In this document: positions 10,316-24,200 of the stretch, one piece after another
How positions within the stretch are numbered: position 1 is the first letter of the stretch
How the letters are laid out: every line of letters begins with the position of its first letter
Assembly: GCF_000182565.1 (NCBI RefSeq)
Contig: NW_015971541.1
Coordinates: 124,001-188,000, forward strand
Origin: Spizellomyces punctatus DAOM BR117
Taxonomy: Eukaryota; Chytridiomycota; Chytridiomycetes; Spizellomycetales; Spizellomycetaceae
DNA length: 64,000 bases
Direction of reading: 5' to 3'
Made by a program: the position numbers and the translations under genes
Notes under the pieces: model-generated
What the model saw: the letters and a program-made list of their open reading frames with translations, nothing else
The model's database searches: none
What the model was told of the DNA's origin: nothing

Positions 10316-13300
10316 ATGAGCGACGCACAATTCCGAACATGGGTTTCCGATAACGTTATGAAGCTTCTCGGCATGTCCGAGAAAACTGTTGTGGATTACA
10401 TTATTGCCTCGGCAAAGTCGGCAAAGTCCGAAGCTGCTCTGTCTAGATCGCTGGAAGCAGCCGACCTACCTGCAACAGCGGACGCCAGACGGTTTGTATC
10501 AGAGCTCTATACACGCATGGATCGCCCGTTATTGTCCTCCAAAAAGTCACAACGACGAGCTGCTGAGAAAGAAACGGTTCGCCTCATACAAAAGAATCAA
10601 CAATTCGGCTTGTTGTTGGATGATGACGAAGTGGTGGATGGCATGGATATAGATGGCGAGCAGTCGAGGAAGAGGGACCGAAAAGAAAAGAAAGAAAAGA
10701 AGAAACTAAGGAAGAGAAATGAAGAGGAGACAGCAAAAGGTTGGGAGAAGGACTCAGACGATGAGCCGCCACTGAAGCGAACGAGACGAGATTCCATACC
10801 CAAGGAAGAGTCGGATGACGAATATACCAGGGACGAGAAGGCAAGAGAACAGGACTTGAAAGAGCGAGATGAGTTTGCGGCGAGGCTGCGTGAGAGAGAT
10901 AAGGAGAAGACTAAGAAGCTAGTGGAGGACAGGTCATCCAAGCAGGAGGCGGAAGCTAAGAAGAGACGCTCAATAGCGGAGGACAAGGAGGCTCGTAATC
11001 AAGCCATGCCAGACATACGTGAGCGATCTCGGCAAGAGTATCTTAAGAAGCGTGAAGATCAGCGACTCCAGCTATTGCAGAAGAGGATCGAGGATGAGGA
11101 GTTCCTGTTCCATAACGAAAAATTGACAAAACGTGAGCGTAAAGAGCATGAATTGAATAAGCAGGTACTTGAGATCACCCGGGAGAGGCTACGATTAAGT
11201 GACAAGGTGGAGGGGTATCAAATGCCGCAGGACTACATCACGGAAAAAGGAAAATTGGATAAGAAAAAACAGGAGTCTGTTTTGTATGCGCGGTATGAAG
11301 ACAACGGAGATATTGAGAGTTTCGTTACGGAGCAAGAGCAATGGGAACAGAATCAGATTGTTAAGTCGCTTGCGAAAGTCGGGACCAAGGACAAAGCAAA
11401 GAAAGACGAGGAGGACTTCGAGTATGTTTTTGATGATGAGCAACGCGTTGACTTTATTCTCGAAGCTGTGGCAGAGAAAGAGGAGCTGGCCGCGGAGACT
11501 GGCCCGCAAGTTACCGAAGCCGAGCGAAAAGCCATGTCTATGAAAGAGGTTCGAGAGTCTTTGCCGGTTTTCACTTATCGTGAAGAATTATTGTCTGCCG
11601 TGGAACAGTTCCAGGTGCTGATCATAGTTGGGGAGACGGGATCCGGCAAAACGACCCAAATACCGCAGTACTTGCATGAGGCTGGTTACACCAAAAAGGG
11701 CAAGATTGGATGCACACAACCACGACGTGTTGCAGCCATGAGTGTCGCGGCGCGTGTTGCAGACGAGATGGGGACCAAGTTGGGGTCAGAGGTTGGATAT
11801 TCCATCCGGTTTGAGGACTGCACCTCCGACAAGACTATTTTGAAGTACATGACAGATGGCATGCTTCTCCGCGAGTTCTTAACCGAGCCGGACTTGGCTA
11901 GTTACAGCTGTCTGATAATCGATGAAGCGCACGAGCGTACGCTACACACAGATATTTTGTTTGGCTTGGTCAAGGATATATCCCGCTTTCGGCCAGACTT
12001 GAAGCTTCTGATATCCAGCGCCACGATGGATGCCGAGAAGTTTTCACAATATTTTGATGACGCCCCCATCTTCAATATCCCTGGACGTCGTTTCCCTGTC
12101 GAAACATACCACACAGCAGCACCTGAGGCCAACTATCTCGCGGCCGCTATAACCACCATCATGACAATACACATCACTCAACCCAAGGGAGACATCCTGT
12201 TATTTTTGACGGGCCAGGAGGAAATTGAACAAGCTGATGAAGGCCTCCGAGCAATTTGTCGACAGCTAGGTAGTAAAATAGCGGAGCTCATCATCGTACC
12301 TTGTTACGCAAATCTACCGTCGGATTTGCAAGCCAAGATCTTTGAGCCGACCCCAGAGGGAGCGCGGAAAGTGGTACTAGCGACAAACATTGCGGAAACC
12401 TCAATTACGATTGACGGCGTGGTTTATGTGATCGATCCCGGTTTTGAGAAACAAAACAACTACAACCCAAGAACAGGGATGGAGTCATTGGTCGTAGTTC
12501 CCTGTTCAAGAGCATCGGCGAACCAACGGAAAGGTCGTGCGGGTCGTGTGGGACCCGGAAAGTGCTTCCGACTGTACACAGCTTGGGCATACCAGAACGA
12601 GCTGGAAGAGAATACCGTTCCAGAAATCCAGCGAACAAATATGGGAAACACAGTACTCCTCCTGAAATCCCTGGGAATCAATGATTTGATGAACTTTGAC
12701 TTCATGGATGCCCCGCCAGCTGAGACGCTCATCCGCGCATTAGAGCAATTGTATGCTTTAGGTGCTTTAAACGATCGAGGGGAGCTTACAAAACTGGGAC
12801 GGAGAATGGCAGAGTTTCCCTTGGACCCAATGCTCAGCAAAACCATCATTGCGGCAGAAAAATACGGCTGTACGGATGAAATCGTGTCGATCATATCGAT
12901 GCTTTCCGTCGGAAATTCCATTTTCTACCGTCCAAAAAATGAGCACGTTCACGCAGACCAAGCGCGGAAGAACTTTTTCCGACCAGGTGGTGATCACCTC
13001 ATGCTGCTGGCAGTATGGAATACGTATGTAGAGACAAATTATTCCATCAACTGGTGTTACGAAAATTACATTCAACATCGATCAATGAAACGAGCCCGGG
13101 ATCTTCGAGACCAGTTAACTGGTTTGATGGAACGAACAGAGGTGCCTCTAGTAACAAATCCAGATCCTGGCAATACAGTTCCCATCCGGAAAGCTCTTAC
13201 CGCCGGATTTTTCTACAACACGGCCCGACTCCAAAAGAGTGGGGATAGCTACCGAACAATCAAGCACAACCAAACCGTTCTTATACATCCGAGCAGTAGT

Positions 13301-13566
13301 TTATTCCAGGAGAATCCGAAATGGGTGCTGTACTTCGAGCTGGTGATGACAAGCAAGGAATACATGAGACAAGTCATTGAGATCCAGTCGGAGTGGCTGT
13401 TGGAGGGTAAGTTTTCCGTTTGATAAAACATCTGGAAATTTGCATACTAACGGCCTTATTTCACGTAGTTGCTCCACACTACTACAAAGCCAAGGAGCTA
13501 GAGGATGAATCGTCGCGAAAAATGCCAAAAAGGCAAGGGAAGGCGCCAGATGCAGGACGACTATAG
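10316..13566 (+). CDS. PRP2: DEAH-box spliceosomal ATPase Prp2/DHX16
   Basis: This helicase remodels the activated spliceosome before the first transesterification. Exon 1 is 10316-13406 and exon 2 is 13469-13566; the intron has TACTAAC. The product is 1062 aa. The N-terminal third is charged (KRDRKEKKEKKK, many E/R/K heptads). The core shows GETGSGKTTQIPQ, DEAH in IIDEAHERT, SSATMD, LTGQEEIE, NIAETSITIDG and QRKGRAGRVGPG. The C-terminus WLLEVAPHYYKAKELED is characteristic of the DHX16/Prp2 branch rather than Prp16, Prp22 or Prp43. I chose the ATG at 10316 over the in-frame GGT upstream; a GCACGTGAC box is 70 nt upstream. A large single-exon core is unusual among its intron-dense neighbours. 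Confidence 0.95.
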
Positions 13567-13843
13567 GTGTGTTAGGAAGTTACAGTGACGATTTAGACAA
13601 ACTCGGGGAGGAACTCTGTGTAAATAACTTTGAAAGAATTTACGGCTTAATCATATTTCCCAATTTTCATTGAGTTCATTAAAATTGCGTCCTCGTTGCA
13701 TCAATATTGCATACACCGCCAATTGGCAGCTGTCACATCAGAAAGCGCTACTGGGCACAAACATAAGACGTCATTATTTCAAATACAATTATCTGGCAAG
13801 CTGCACCCTAGGTACAATTCAGCGTCGAATCCAAAAGAAACAT

Positions 13844-16800
13844 CTATCCACGTTCCTCCAAAACCTTATCAATAACTTCCCTAATAAATCCAGTCCTATC
13901 TCTCAAATCTCGACGAAATCGGTCCTGCAATATCATTCGAACTTTCCGGTTGTTCAGTTCTCCAAGCCGATTTCCTGTATGCCAACAGAATGAAAGCCAT
14001 GATGAGCTAGATGCACGTGCACGGAACCTATACAAACGATGGAGATCACATACGATATTCTTGCAGAATTTCACGCACCCCCGCCTCGATTTGCCCATCC
14101 GTTGGGCCCGTAACCCCGCGCTCGTCCAGTATCTTATTTATGGCTGAGCTCACAGCGTCGTCCGTCAACTCCCGACCAAATTGCGTGTCAAGGCTCGCTC
14201 GTATTTGGTCGAGATTGAAGTGATCGGGTTGGCCTTCTGTGTAAATATCGACGTTGTTCTCGGAGGGTTAGTTACGGGACGAGTGAGTAGCAAAACTAGT
14301 TAGTACTAACCATGCTCGCCGATCAGCCGTCGCACAGCGTTTTCGATCTCCTCAACCACCGGTTGTGATTCTGAAGGTTCCTGGTTTGCCTCACCATATG
14401 AATCTCTGTCCAACTTTTGATCATGTTTCGGATTCGCCAGGTCAGAACTATCTGGTACAGGATTGTTTACGTGCTCTTTCTCCTCTGCTGCAGGACTATG
14501 AAGATCGTCATGCTTGTCGTTTTCCTCCGCCGGAGTCTCTTCCTGCGTCTCAGTCCCCCCAACAGTCCCTTGTGCTTCTTCCTCAACCGGCGAGATTTTC
14601 TCAAAATCGTCCTTCCCATCGTTGAATACTGAGGACAACTGTGACACAGGTCTGTCGACTTCGCTGCTGCGACGCGAAGCATCATGTATGACCGAGTTTT
14701 GTCTGGAAGGTAGACTTATTGAACCTCGTGGGCTGTTTGGACCCAAGGGGATAGTTGTAAAGCCTGGACTTTATGTTAGCCTCGATTTATTCGGGGAAAT
14801 TTGCGCATACGTATCTCACCTGTAGCAATCGAGAAGGTCTTCGCCACAGGGACGCGATTTTTCGGCATTTCTGGTCGCCACCAACTCAGAACTGATCCCA
14901 CAATTGGTAACATGCGCAATATGCTAGGTTGCTAGATGGTAATGAATACAGCCTGCTCATCACGATAGGCAGATATCACGGCGCACCTCTTCGGCTGACT
15001 CATTCTGTAGTTGCCTCTCAGCCTCCTCTATTCCTTTACGTATCACGTCAGCTATTCGAGCAACAAACTATTGATTGGAGGGATGTGTCAACATGCAATT
15101 TTGTGTACTCAGCAATACATATACGTACGTCACTATTTCGCTCCAACTTCATGCCTGTTTTAGTAATATCATTGACGAGTTCTCGAATGCTCTCCAAAGT
15201 GAATGGTTGAGACGCCTAATTTTTTTGCAAGTTAAAACATTAGGTTAAGATGCTAGATAGCAAGCCACACTTACCAAGCCGATTCGCACGCAGGAGCCAG
15301 CACCATCTCGTAGTGCAGTGGGAAGCGTGCCTTTGGCGGCCCTACAGCTCTGAAAAAGAGACTTATCTGCAGGACGCAGCTCGGATAGTTGGTCCGCCAT
15401 CTGCACATTAAGCCCATCCAGGTTGTTGATGACTTCGGGGGCGACGGAGTCTGCGGTCACGTCAATATAGAGTGGAGTGTATCTGTCAAAAGTGATGTTC
15501 TGATGAGACTTATTCTAAAAGGTTTGCAAACTCTCTCTGCTGCGATTCATACCGAACTGCACCCAAGCCGAACCACAGATCGTCCCCTGGTTCTGTTTCG
15601 CCGTTCTCGTTCACTTGAGGGGCCAGCGACGCTTCATCCACAAATATCAACTCTCGCCTCTTTTCCACGGTGTCACGAAAAGCTTTTCGAAAAGCAATAG
15701 CTGAGAATATTCTTTCAGCGTCTCGCACAATATTTCCTGCCGCATGTGGCATAATGCGGGTTTGTATTTCGAATGCCGAGGCTAAAATCAGTTAAGCCAG
15801 TATTATTGCTAGGGACCGCCTAATCCGCACATGGCCTCTGACACGTACCAGATGAGAAGGGCCGATAACGAATGTATAGTATACCGGCAACAGAGACTAG
15901 GTCTATGTCAAGATCAGATCTCAACTCATCCTGCAAGTGAGCGTAGATCTACACAAAGGTCGGAGTGAGTGTTATATTAACATCCAGAAACTTTCCATTT
16001 CGTACATATTTGGTTCCCAGTTGGCTTTCCGCGAGGTCGTCAAAGATGGGCGGGTTTTGCTGATCCGCTAGCGAGTCCTGGGCAGTTTGCCGAGCAGCCC
16101 TAGCGTCAAACCGTACGAGTACTACATGAAGAGGCGCTTCGGCTTGGGAATGCCCTCGTAAGAACGGCAGGGCGGTTACTCTGTTGAAAAATACTCGCGC
16201 CTGAAAGCATCCAGCCATATTCATGAGACGCCTACCTAATTTTAAAGGCAGCCAAGTTGTTCAACCTACCAGCTCCTGGCCCTTTAGGACATGCCTTTGC
16301 AACCGTCCCTCATCAATCGTCTTCATTATTATCCAGAACGGTAATGTGAATCCGATCGGGGTTGGCATTTCCGAAGTCTCCCTTCCCTTTCGCTCTGTTG
16401 GACGAGATGCCGCTGGCGGCACGTACTCCAGAATTAACCTCCCGTTCACCATACTACTGCGCAGTGGTTGAGCAGTATGCTTGATTTTCTGCTCGGTTTC
16501 ATCCAGAGTGCGGAAGAGCGCGCCGTCATTTTCAGCTAATACTTCATTGGCCCGATTTGCGCGAAAGAGCGTCTATTGGGCATGAAGTTCAATGATCATT
16601 GTCCAATATGAAAGAACACGTTAATTTTAACTACCAGTGGTGGCAGGCCGCTAATGCCAAACCAGCCTTCAAAATCGATCACAAATGAATCTGCTTTCTT
16701 GGCAAATTCGAGATGTGCAAGAGTAGTCTTTTGGCTCTCGTCCGTCTTAACGTTCGTAGCAACTAAGAATGCGAGACCCATGCTATGAAAGTGGGACTGT

Positions 16801-18716
16801 GAGAAAGCGCCAAGCCCTGAGATGGAATGTGGGAATACTTACCCGTCCACATGCAGCCACATATTGCATTTATCGCAAATTGCTCTCAATCCCATCAAAC
16901 TGTCAAATTGCCCAGTCACCGGTGTTCCTACGGGACAGTAGAAGAGGACTATGTTTACATTATGCAAGGCAGCTGACTGTCGAACCAAAACCTTACCTGC
17001 TCGTGCAATGACCATACAGGGTTTCTTCCCTTCCTGGATGTCCTCATCCACCATTCTATCTAGTGCTATGAGGTCAATAGTTTCCCCATCTTGCACACTT
17101 GGAACTGCCGCATGTGAGATCATGATGGACGATAGAGGAATATCTGCGCCGTAGTAAATGCTCACCCCTCCGCAGACGAGCTTTGGAAAATCCAAGTACG
17201 GTGCCCAATGCAGGCCAAGAGCGGAGTAAATGCACTTCGAACGCTTTCGCATTAATGTCATCCGCGTGATAAATTACACGTACGGGGAGATTAGCGCCGA
17301 TTAATTCTGGTGTTTTGAGCCAATTCTCTTTGCCGTTGCGATGTATGCAACGCAACAGTGCATTTCGGATAGCTGCCAACCAATTGTTTAGAACTCCTAA
17401 CAGGCTTCTCTAATATGCGTACTCAACACTCGCACTTACCGGACGCTACGCTAGAAAAGCCATCCGCGTTTGGGTCTGTAAACTGAACGTAACCGGTAGA
17501 GCTCAAATTGAGGGCGGTTTGGATCCAACCGATTCTGCCAGATGCGTTTAAGTTGATTGATCTATCCATCTAACCAGATACCAGGAAAACCACTCACACA
17601 GTAGATTCGATCTCCTTTTCCAGGGCTACACGTTTGTGGACCGGTACTAGCCCGGGGACTGAGATGATTGCAGCTACCTGCCTTACAAGCATTTTTGCGT
17701 AGAAAGGCTGGGATATTTGCTGTGACCTACATTCGACATTATATAAATATGCAACGCTTTTAGCAGAGAATCCGGGTTGCACTTACATATCCGCATCACC
17801 CGCTGAAGAAAGTACGCAATGCTTTCGGACAATCTCGCCAACTTTTTCTATGATAATAAGTGGATCAGGATGATCAAGCTCCGCAGAAACAGGTGAGCAT
17901 TTGGAGACATCGCTGTAGGCACCAGAAACAGCGCGACATCCATAAGCACGTGATCCGGTACCTCAGATCTGGCATATCGGAACAATACCTGCTACTTGAT
18001 AAAAGGTCGAGAAACAGTTTTTGGCAGGCTTCCAGAGATCGCTGCGTAAGTTTATTAGATGAGACTCTCTACGCTTCGCGTGACTAAACCAGGAGCCGGA
18101 ATTGTACCATGAAAGCCGTATCAACATTCGACCCCACATTCAGGTGGTCCGGATGAATCCCTTTACTCCATTCCTGCTTTCGCTGATTTGCCGATCGAGC
18201 ATCTTCCTTCATCGGAGAAGTGATCTCATTTCGTCCTTTACCAAGGATTCCAGTCACGCTAACGCGCTTCTTGGGATGGGTGGAATTAATATTGGATCGA
18301 ATGACTGGAGAGCTCTCGCTGTCCCTCGGAGACAATGGATGACCATTAAAATATCCTTCCGGCTCATGAGGTGAAACGAACTTTGGCGTTCGAATAACAG
18401 GGTCTGTTCCGGGACTGAGAACGGAAACTTCACTTGTATTATTCTCCTCACTTTGACCGGCAGTTGACAGTCTCGGTAGCCAAGATAGCACTGAAGATAA
18501 AGATGCACGACGGACTCCTGGAGGGCGCGAAGGAGGTTCGGAAGTCGTAGGAGATACAACCACAGATTGCTGCTGGCTCAAGGTTGTTATATCAAACGAG
18601 CGCCGCTCGTGCGGCCCAACTGGATGAAGCTCGAGTACCACCGGATGCGGAGTGTCTGTCGGTGCCGTGGGCTCGGCTGCCTCTGTAGGTGCTGTCTGAG
18701 GCGGAGAGTCTGACAT
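13844..18716 (-). CDS. PDXDC1: PDXDC1-like pyridoxal-dependent decarboxylase-fold protein lacking the PLP lysine
   Basis: Twenty exons total 3015 nt, 1004 aa: 18108-18716, 17989-18041, 17787-17912, 17598-17726, 17440-17534, 17166-17372, 16997-17104, 16843-16927, 16635-16782, 16270-16572, 16006-16200, 15849-15930, 15553-15781, 15275-15482, 15129-15215, 14987-15067, 14820-14931, 14311-14763, 14054-14236 and 13844-13974. A disordered Ser/Pro N-terminus precedes a group II decarboxylase fold (VIYHADDINAKAF, RRVPSVQDGETID, IARAGTPVTGQFD, NMWLHVDG). Where active enzymes have an HKW Lys, this one reads DSFVIDFEGWFG, so no Schiff-base lysine is visible; human PDXDC1 likewise lacks it there. The later block LPIVGSVLSWW matches PDXDC1 (IPVVGSVLNWF). 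The tail is acidic and disordered, with a short charged end. An in-frame ATG at 18761 is a possible alternative start. Confidence 0.85.
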
Positions 18717-19077
18717 GGACTTAATAGAATGAAGCCTATATGAACGACCTGTTTGGTACACGAGGCATCTACCACGATGGATTTAGCTGTCACAAGCAAG
18801 GGCAAGGAAGAATTCCAGAGAATAAGCTTTTTGGCTCCTTCAAGAATCCAAGGACCCAGCCTCGTATCGACCCGTTGTGCGTTTGGGATCTTGACGGCGA
18901 GCAGCTTGCCGTTTCTGGGACGAACGGTCAAGAAGCGCGACCGCGTCCGTCTGGCGCAGCAGAACCAAATAACCACACATTTCATTCGAAATAAACAAAT
19001 GAACTCCAATACAATGCACGCAATCCCACATAATACATAAATTCTCATAATAATAATTAATAACCATTAAGAAGGAA

Positions 19078-20894
19078 TTAGTCCTCTTTCGCTTCCTTTG
19101 CCATCGCAGGAACCGCGGTTCCATCGACGACATCGGCCATGAATTTCACTTCGTCGTCGCTGGATTTGCTATGCACATTGGTCCCATTACTGCGACCTCC
19201 TTTACTGACAACTCGACTTCTTATTTCTTGGGTTCCATATTGCGCGCCAATGCTCTGACCAAATTTCTTTAACATCCTGTTGAAGCCCAAGTATGTAAAT
19301 CCAACTTCCACAGCAATTAGCACTACGTGGACAAGATAGTAATTGGCTTTCCAAATGGTGAGCGAGCTCTCCACGGAGTGCACAACGAAGGGCGCTGCAA
19401 AGTAGTTGATGCTTCCAATAGTGGCCGCCCATCCCAGCACATCGTAGATAGGTTTTAACGGTGCCAAGCGACTAGCACCCAAAAAGAGGGGACGGACGTT
19501 TCGCCGGATGGTTCTCGCCACGACATTCAGAAGACTGCCCGATATGAACGTCAAATAAAACCCTGGACGGAAGCCGTGCCAGAATGCACTAGTAAGATAC
19601 GTCGCCACGGCAGCAGCGCCGCTAGGCTTTGTACCGGCCGGAGTGATGCGAAGGTAAACATATCGCCGAAGCCACAGACCAGTGTTTTTGTTCCAGTTGT
19701 CAAGGGCAACCTTTGAGTTGGGCGCCAGCTCGAAGCCCAGAATCGCAATGTTTTGTACGCGGTTCCACAAATGTTTGCCGGTTTTGGGATCTATGCCGTT
19801 ATATCCCACTCCTGAAAGGATGCAAGCCGCTTCCGAAAGCTTCCAGGCGACATAATACTTTGTGCGCGCTAACAGTCCGGCTAACTGCAAGTATAAAAAG
19901 CTAAACAGAATCCTAGAGTCACACGTCTGCAGCATACGCACTCATCACTACTGGAAACGTACCGTTTTGGGAACGCCAACTTTGCATACTCCGGAGTAAG
20001 GGCATAGTGGTACGGGAAGACATTTCCAAACTTGAAGAAGACGACGAGTGAGACAAATGCGGAGGCCACCGTCTTCAACGCTGGGAGGGCGGGACTTGGC
20101 ATTTGGTCAAATGGTGGCTATCAAGAGATGACATCGTTAAAGACGAAGATTCCGAAAGCAGTCTTAGTTCAAGTGTCGCACCTCATTAGTTATGAACTTC
20201 CGGTAATCCGCGAATTCAAATGCTGGACCAACAAGAAAACCGCCGAAAAAGAAGACGTAGCCAAAATATTCGATCAATCCAGGGAACTTGCGTATCGCTA
20301 GTGATCTTTGATCCGCCGACAGATCCTGAAGGAGCAGGCATTCTTTTTGTCAGATATCAAATACGATCTTCTCTTGGTTGCACGGAGGACCCACCTTGTC
20401 AGGCTTTGTGCCATCGTGGGCCGCCCACGCAAATGAGGTCAGCTTGATTGCAAGAACCATCATAGGGGCAGTATGGTCGAAATTCGCGGTGCTTTTGTTG
20501 ATTAATTGACCAAAGATGTGACTGAAATGACAATTAGTGCTTAGCATTACCGACCATCCCTATAAGAAATCAAGACGTACTTTATCGATAGCTGGCCCAT
20601 GGCACCCAAAAAAGCCAATATAGGACCCCATTTACTTTTTCTCATAGTTGCTGTCAGCACATAGATTGCCAGCGCTTCCCCGACCAACTGGATGAATCCG
20701 CTAACATTGAAAAGCGAACAAAACAGCGTGCCCGACACTCCAATTGAGAAAAGATGTCGGGCAGTAGGTGAGGACGCGGGAATGAGGCGATATAGGATTG
20801 CTGCTGGGAACGCAGCAATAAGCATTACGGCTGCCTTGAGAAGGTCCGGAGGAACCCCAGTTCGGGCGAGGCTCTCTATATAATCGTTGAGCAT
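19078..20894 (-). CDS. ALE1: MBOAT-family lysophospholipid acyltransferase (Ale1/LPT1 type)
   Basis: This is an ER multi-pass O-acyltransferase that reacylates lysophospholipids in the Lands cycle. Exons 20581-20894, 20395-20521, 20182-20325, 19963-20117 and 19078-19912 give 1575 nt, 524 aa. Landmarks are IKLTSFAWAAHDGT, PGLIEYFGYVFFFG, PFDQMPSP, FLYLQLAGLLARTKYYVAWKL, GFELAPNSKVALDNWN and the catalytic-type His in LTSAFWHGFRPG. About ten hydrophobic spans are seen. The C-terminus is charged. The intron before exon 5 is only 50 nt. The start at 20894 (MLNDYIESL) is the first ATG after a likely 5'UTR intron. Head-to-head with the PPR gene. Confidence 0.92.
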
Positions 20895-20957
20895 CTTGAC
20901 CAACCCGTCCAACTGGAAGACTGGTATGCTTGCGAGAGTCAAAATGGACGCCTTTGG

Positions 20958-21111
20958 CTGAACAAAATAAATAACAAAATAGGTTGAGAAAACTACATTC
21001 GTCTAGTCTTTCATAATAAAGCGCGCGGGCAAACTCGAACTAGATCAGTCGTTCAGACCGTTGCAATGCATCCCCCATCATTTACAGTACAACTGGCCTA
21101 CTACAGCTTAC
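20958..21111 (-). other. Probable 5'-UTR intron of the MBOAT gene
   Basis: On the minus strand CTCAG|GTAAGC at 21111 and a T-rich tract ending TTGTTCAG at 20958 make a good intron upstream of the first ATG. No ATG-led frame in the upstream exon joins the CDS, so it would be untranslated. This rests only on splice-site quality. Confidence 0.45.
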
Positions 21112-21254
21112 CTGAGTCTGTCGACCTTTGCGCAACACCCCACAACACGGCCTTCCCTGCCGCCGGTCGTTATTTTAGTTTTTTCGTAGCACCCTCTTTG
21201 CTCGTCATCCTCTGTTCGAGCCGGATCTAAGTTAATATCCGTTCACCCTGATCA

Positions 21255-24200
21255 GTGCATCGCGGCACGTGCTATAAGCTTCACAACCTGCCTGACCAGA
21301 TCTCCGCCGCCAACTGCATGGTTCATTTTCCTAGGAGCCCGGGCGGACAACTGCTGCGTCAACTTTCGTCAGCCCGATTAACTTTGGAATTGAACTGCTT
21401 CCAATGTACGAAATGCCGGCCAGTCTCAGATCAGGCGTCTAGCATACTGCGGAGAAGATTCTCAACCTCTCTACGTCAACATGATCAGCAACACTATGAC
21501 CAAGCGGCACCATACGGTATTGCCAAAGAGATACAGCAGTTGTTGCCGGAATTTGCACTGGAAGATCATGTAGGAGAAGACGGGGATAAGATAGGTTTTC
21601 CCGAATCTATCCATGAGGTGAATCCGGAGGACCAAGGAATGTTGAAATCGCCAAGGTCCGTTAGCCATTTCACCACCATGCTACAAAAGGGTAGAATTCG
21701 AAAAGCACGGAAGGTTGCACACAGTCCTGTTTTTCAGTCTGATTTGGCACGTTTGTCCCAAAACGATATTGAGAGGCTCCTCCGTTTAACCGTCACAATA
21801 TCTCTATCTCAAAGAGCGACAAATATCACGAAACAGAAAGATGGAGAGGAGCATTCCACAAAAGCCACATTTTCAGCGTCCTTACTGGCGATTCGGAGGG
21901 TGTTACTTTCGACGTTGATTACCACAATAACAAACGGTCCATCCGACTCGCGTCACGGAAGCATTTCAGCATCCCGAAGTGACAATGGTCGAAAGTCCAT
22001 GGCATATGCTAGGGAGCTGATTGCGGGTAGAGCTTTGAGAGAATTTCTCATATCACCTGGTCCCTTTGACTATCAGACTCTCATCACTGCACAGGCTGCA
22101 ATTGGAGAATTGGATGGCGCGCAAGAGACAGTCAAATGGGGTTTAGATTTTGGGGTTAAACTACCACTGGCATGCTTTCAGATATTGGCAAGCGAGCGGG
22201 CAAAGAGATGGCACTGGGATGGCGTTAGATGGGTGTGGCAGGCGATACAACGCAGTGGAGCACCTTTCCATCGAGCTGGCACTCGCCTCCAACGCCATTC
22301 TGCTAAATCTGCAAAGCGTTATGTGGACGCGTTATCAGCTTTTGTTCAATTGCATGTCCATGATATGGGGGAAGAGCATCTGTCAGATTTTCTCAAAAGG
22401 CACGATCTGTTAGATATGAATGATATCGGAGATATCATCTGGTCCCGCCACCCAGAGAACAGAAAACCGCAAGCGGCTGTGCTCAAAGATCTACTTCGAA
22501 CTTTTTCGAGTTATCCATCTAGAGCTATGGATGTTTTTGCACTGCTGCGAGCTTTTACACAACCCTCCTCAGAGGATTGCGCGATTGTAATTTCATCCGT
22601 AACTTCGGAAAATGACGATCAGAAGATATTGGATCTTGATGAGATGATGCGCAAAGATGCAGTATCTCTCGATACTGAAACTCGAAGTATCATCGAAACT
22701 GCGCGAGTTCGAGTGAAGCGACGTGCTGCACGAACTGGTGACAGCAACATCCGTTTTGCCTTGCGAAGTGACCCTCCAAAGCTTAAGCTTGCTTGTCAAG
22801 AATTTTATCGTGCACGAGAGGAAGGCCGGGTTCTTCGTGCAGAAACCATGAGCGATTTGATCACGTTCCATGTGCGCGCTGACCGTAAGAATGAAGCACT
22901 GGAGTTCTATCATACCATGAAGTCATGGAGTCAAACACCGAGCAGAACTGCGTATGGAGCTCTCATATCTTCTGCGTTAAAGAATAGTCACCTGACAAGA
23001 GTTTGGACGTATTATGACGAAATGGTCAACTCTGAGGATCCTGAAAAGCGCCCAAATGCGCGGATATGTTCACGGATCCTTGCCGCTATTTCGAAGTCCC
23101 TGCCAGGTGACCTGCGTACTAAGGCCTCAAAAGTAGAGGAAGAGTGGATGAGTATGGTGGAGGACGGTGTTAAGCCGAATGTGGAAATGTGGAATGTGGT
23201 TCTTTCAGCTCATGCCAGTGCAGGTGACCTGAAAGTGGTTTTGAAGAAAGTGGCGCAGATGAGTGAAGAAGGCATCTTGCCGGATGAGTTCACCCTTCAT
23301 GCGATCATAGATGCACACATCAAAAGCCGGAACATTAAGGAAGCTAAGGGCTATATGGAGGAGTTCATCGCGAAGACTAAGGTACAGCCTCTGCGGGCAA
23401 CCATCAATCTTCTTGTTGCGAACAGTGCCGACACAGCGTCCGCCCGAGACCTTGTGATCGAGGCAGAACAGCGGTTCGGAATCATGGCGGATTCGTCCAC
23501 GCAGAGCGCGCTAGCATTTGTCGCTCGAACCGGCGCGGGTTCTCCAGGTACTCAAGAAGAGGCGAATGGAGGGTCGACATCTATATTCGATCCTACATTC
23601 CAAGCCAATATGTTGCTTTCCAAAGAAGACGACCCCACCAAATTCGGCGAAATCCTGAACCGTCCAGGTGTGAAGCCTGACGTCGTGACATACACTACTC
23701 TCGTAGGCAAGCATCTTCATCATGGTCAGCTTGCTGAAGTTGAACAACTTTATGCACGCATGAGGGATGATCCAGCTACAGCACCGCGACCCGTTACCTT
23801 CCACGTCTTAATTCATCACTTCTCCCAACTGGGTGATGTCGTCAACATGCGTCGATACATCCGGGACATGGAGTCGGCAGGAGTGGTACCCCTGCCAAAA
23901 ACATACGCTAGCCTTATCAATGGCTTCTCTCGCGCGGGCGACCTTGTTACTGCTGAAGATTTTGTCCTGAAACACATGGTGGAACATAACGTGGCACCAG
24001 ATGTGGTAGTGATGAATGCTCTGATGAATGCACGAGTCCGTGCGGGCGATTTGGTAGGAGCGAGGAATTGGAGGAGAGTTATGATGAAAAAATGGAAGAT
24101 CGTGCCGAACGCTGTAACCTTCCAAGTGTTGATTGATGGATATTGCCAAAAGGGAACAAAGCAAGCGATGAACACCGCTGTGAAATTGTTGGAGGCCATG

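Noticed and set aside
17166-17240. Apparent frameshift in the PDXDC1-like gene (another frame reads SALGLHWAPYLDFPKLV)
   Set aside because: Keeping the first frame and using GTGAGC at 17165 gives LGFSKARLRRVPSVQDGETID, which aligns with group II decarboxylases and keeps all phases.
18740-19048. Overlapping open frames between the PDXDC1-like and MBOAT genes
   Set aside because: The interval is short, frames exist on both strands, and no start, splice model or family supports a gene.
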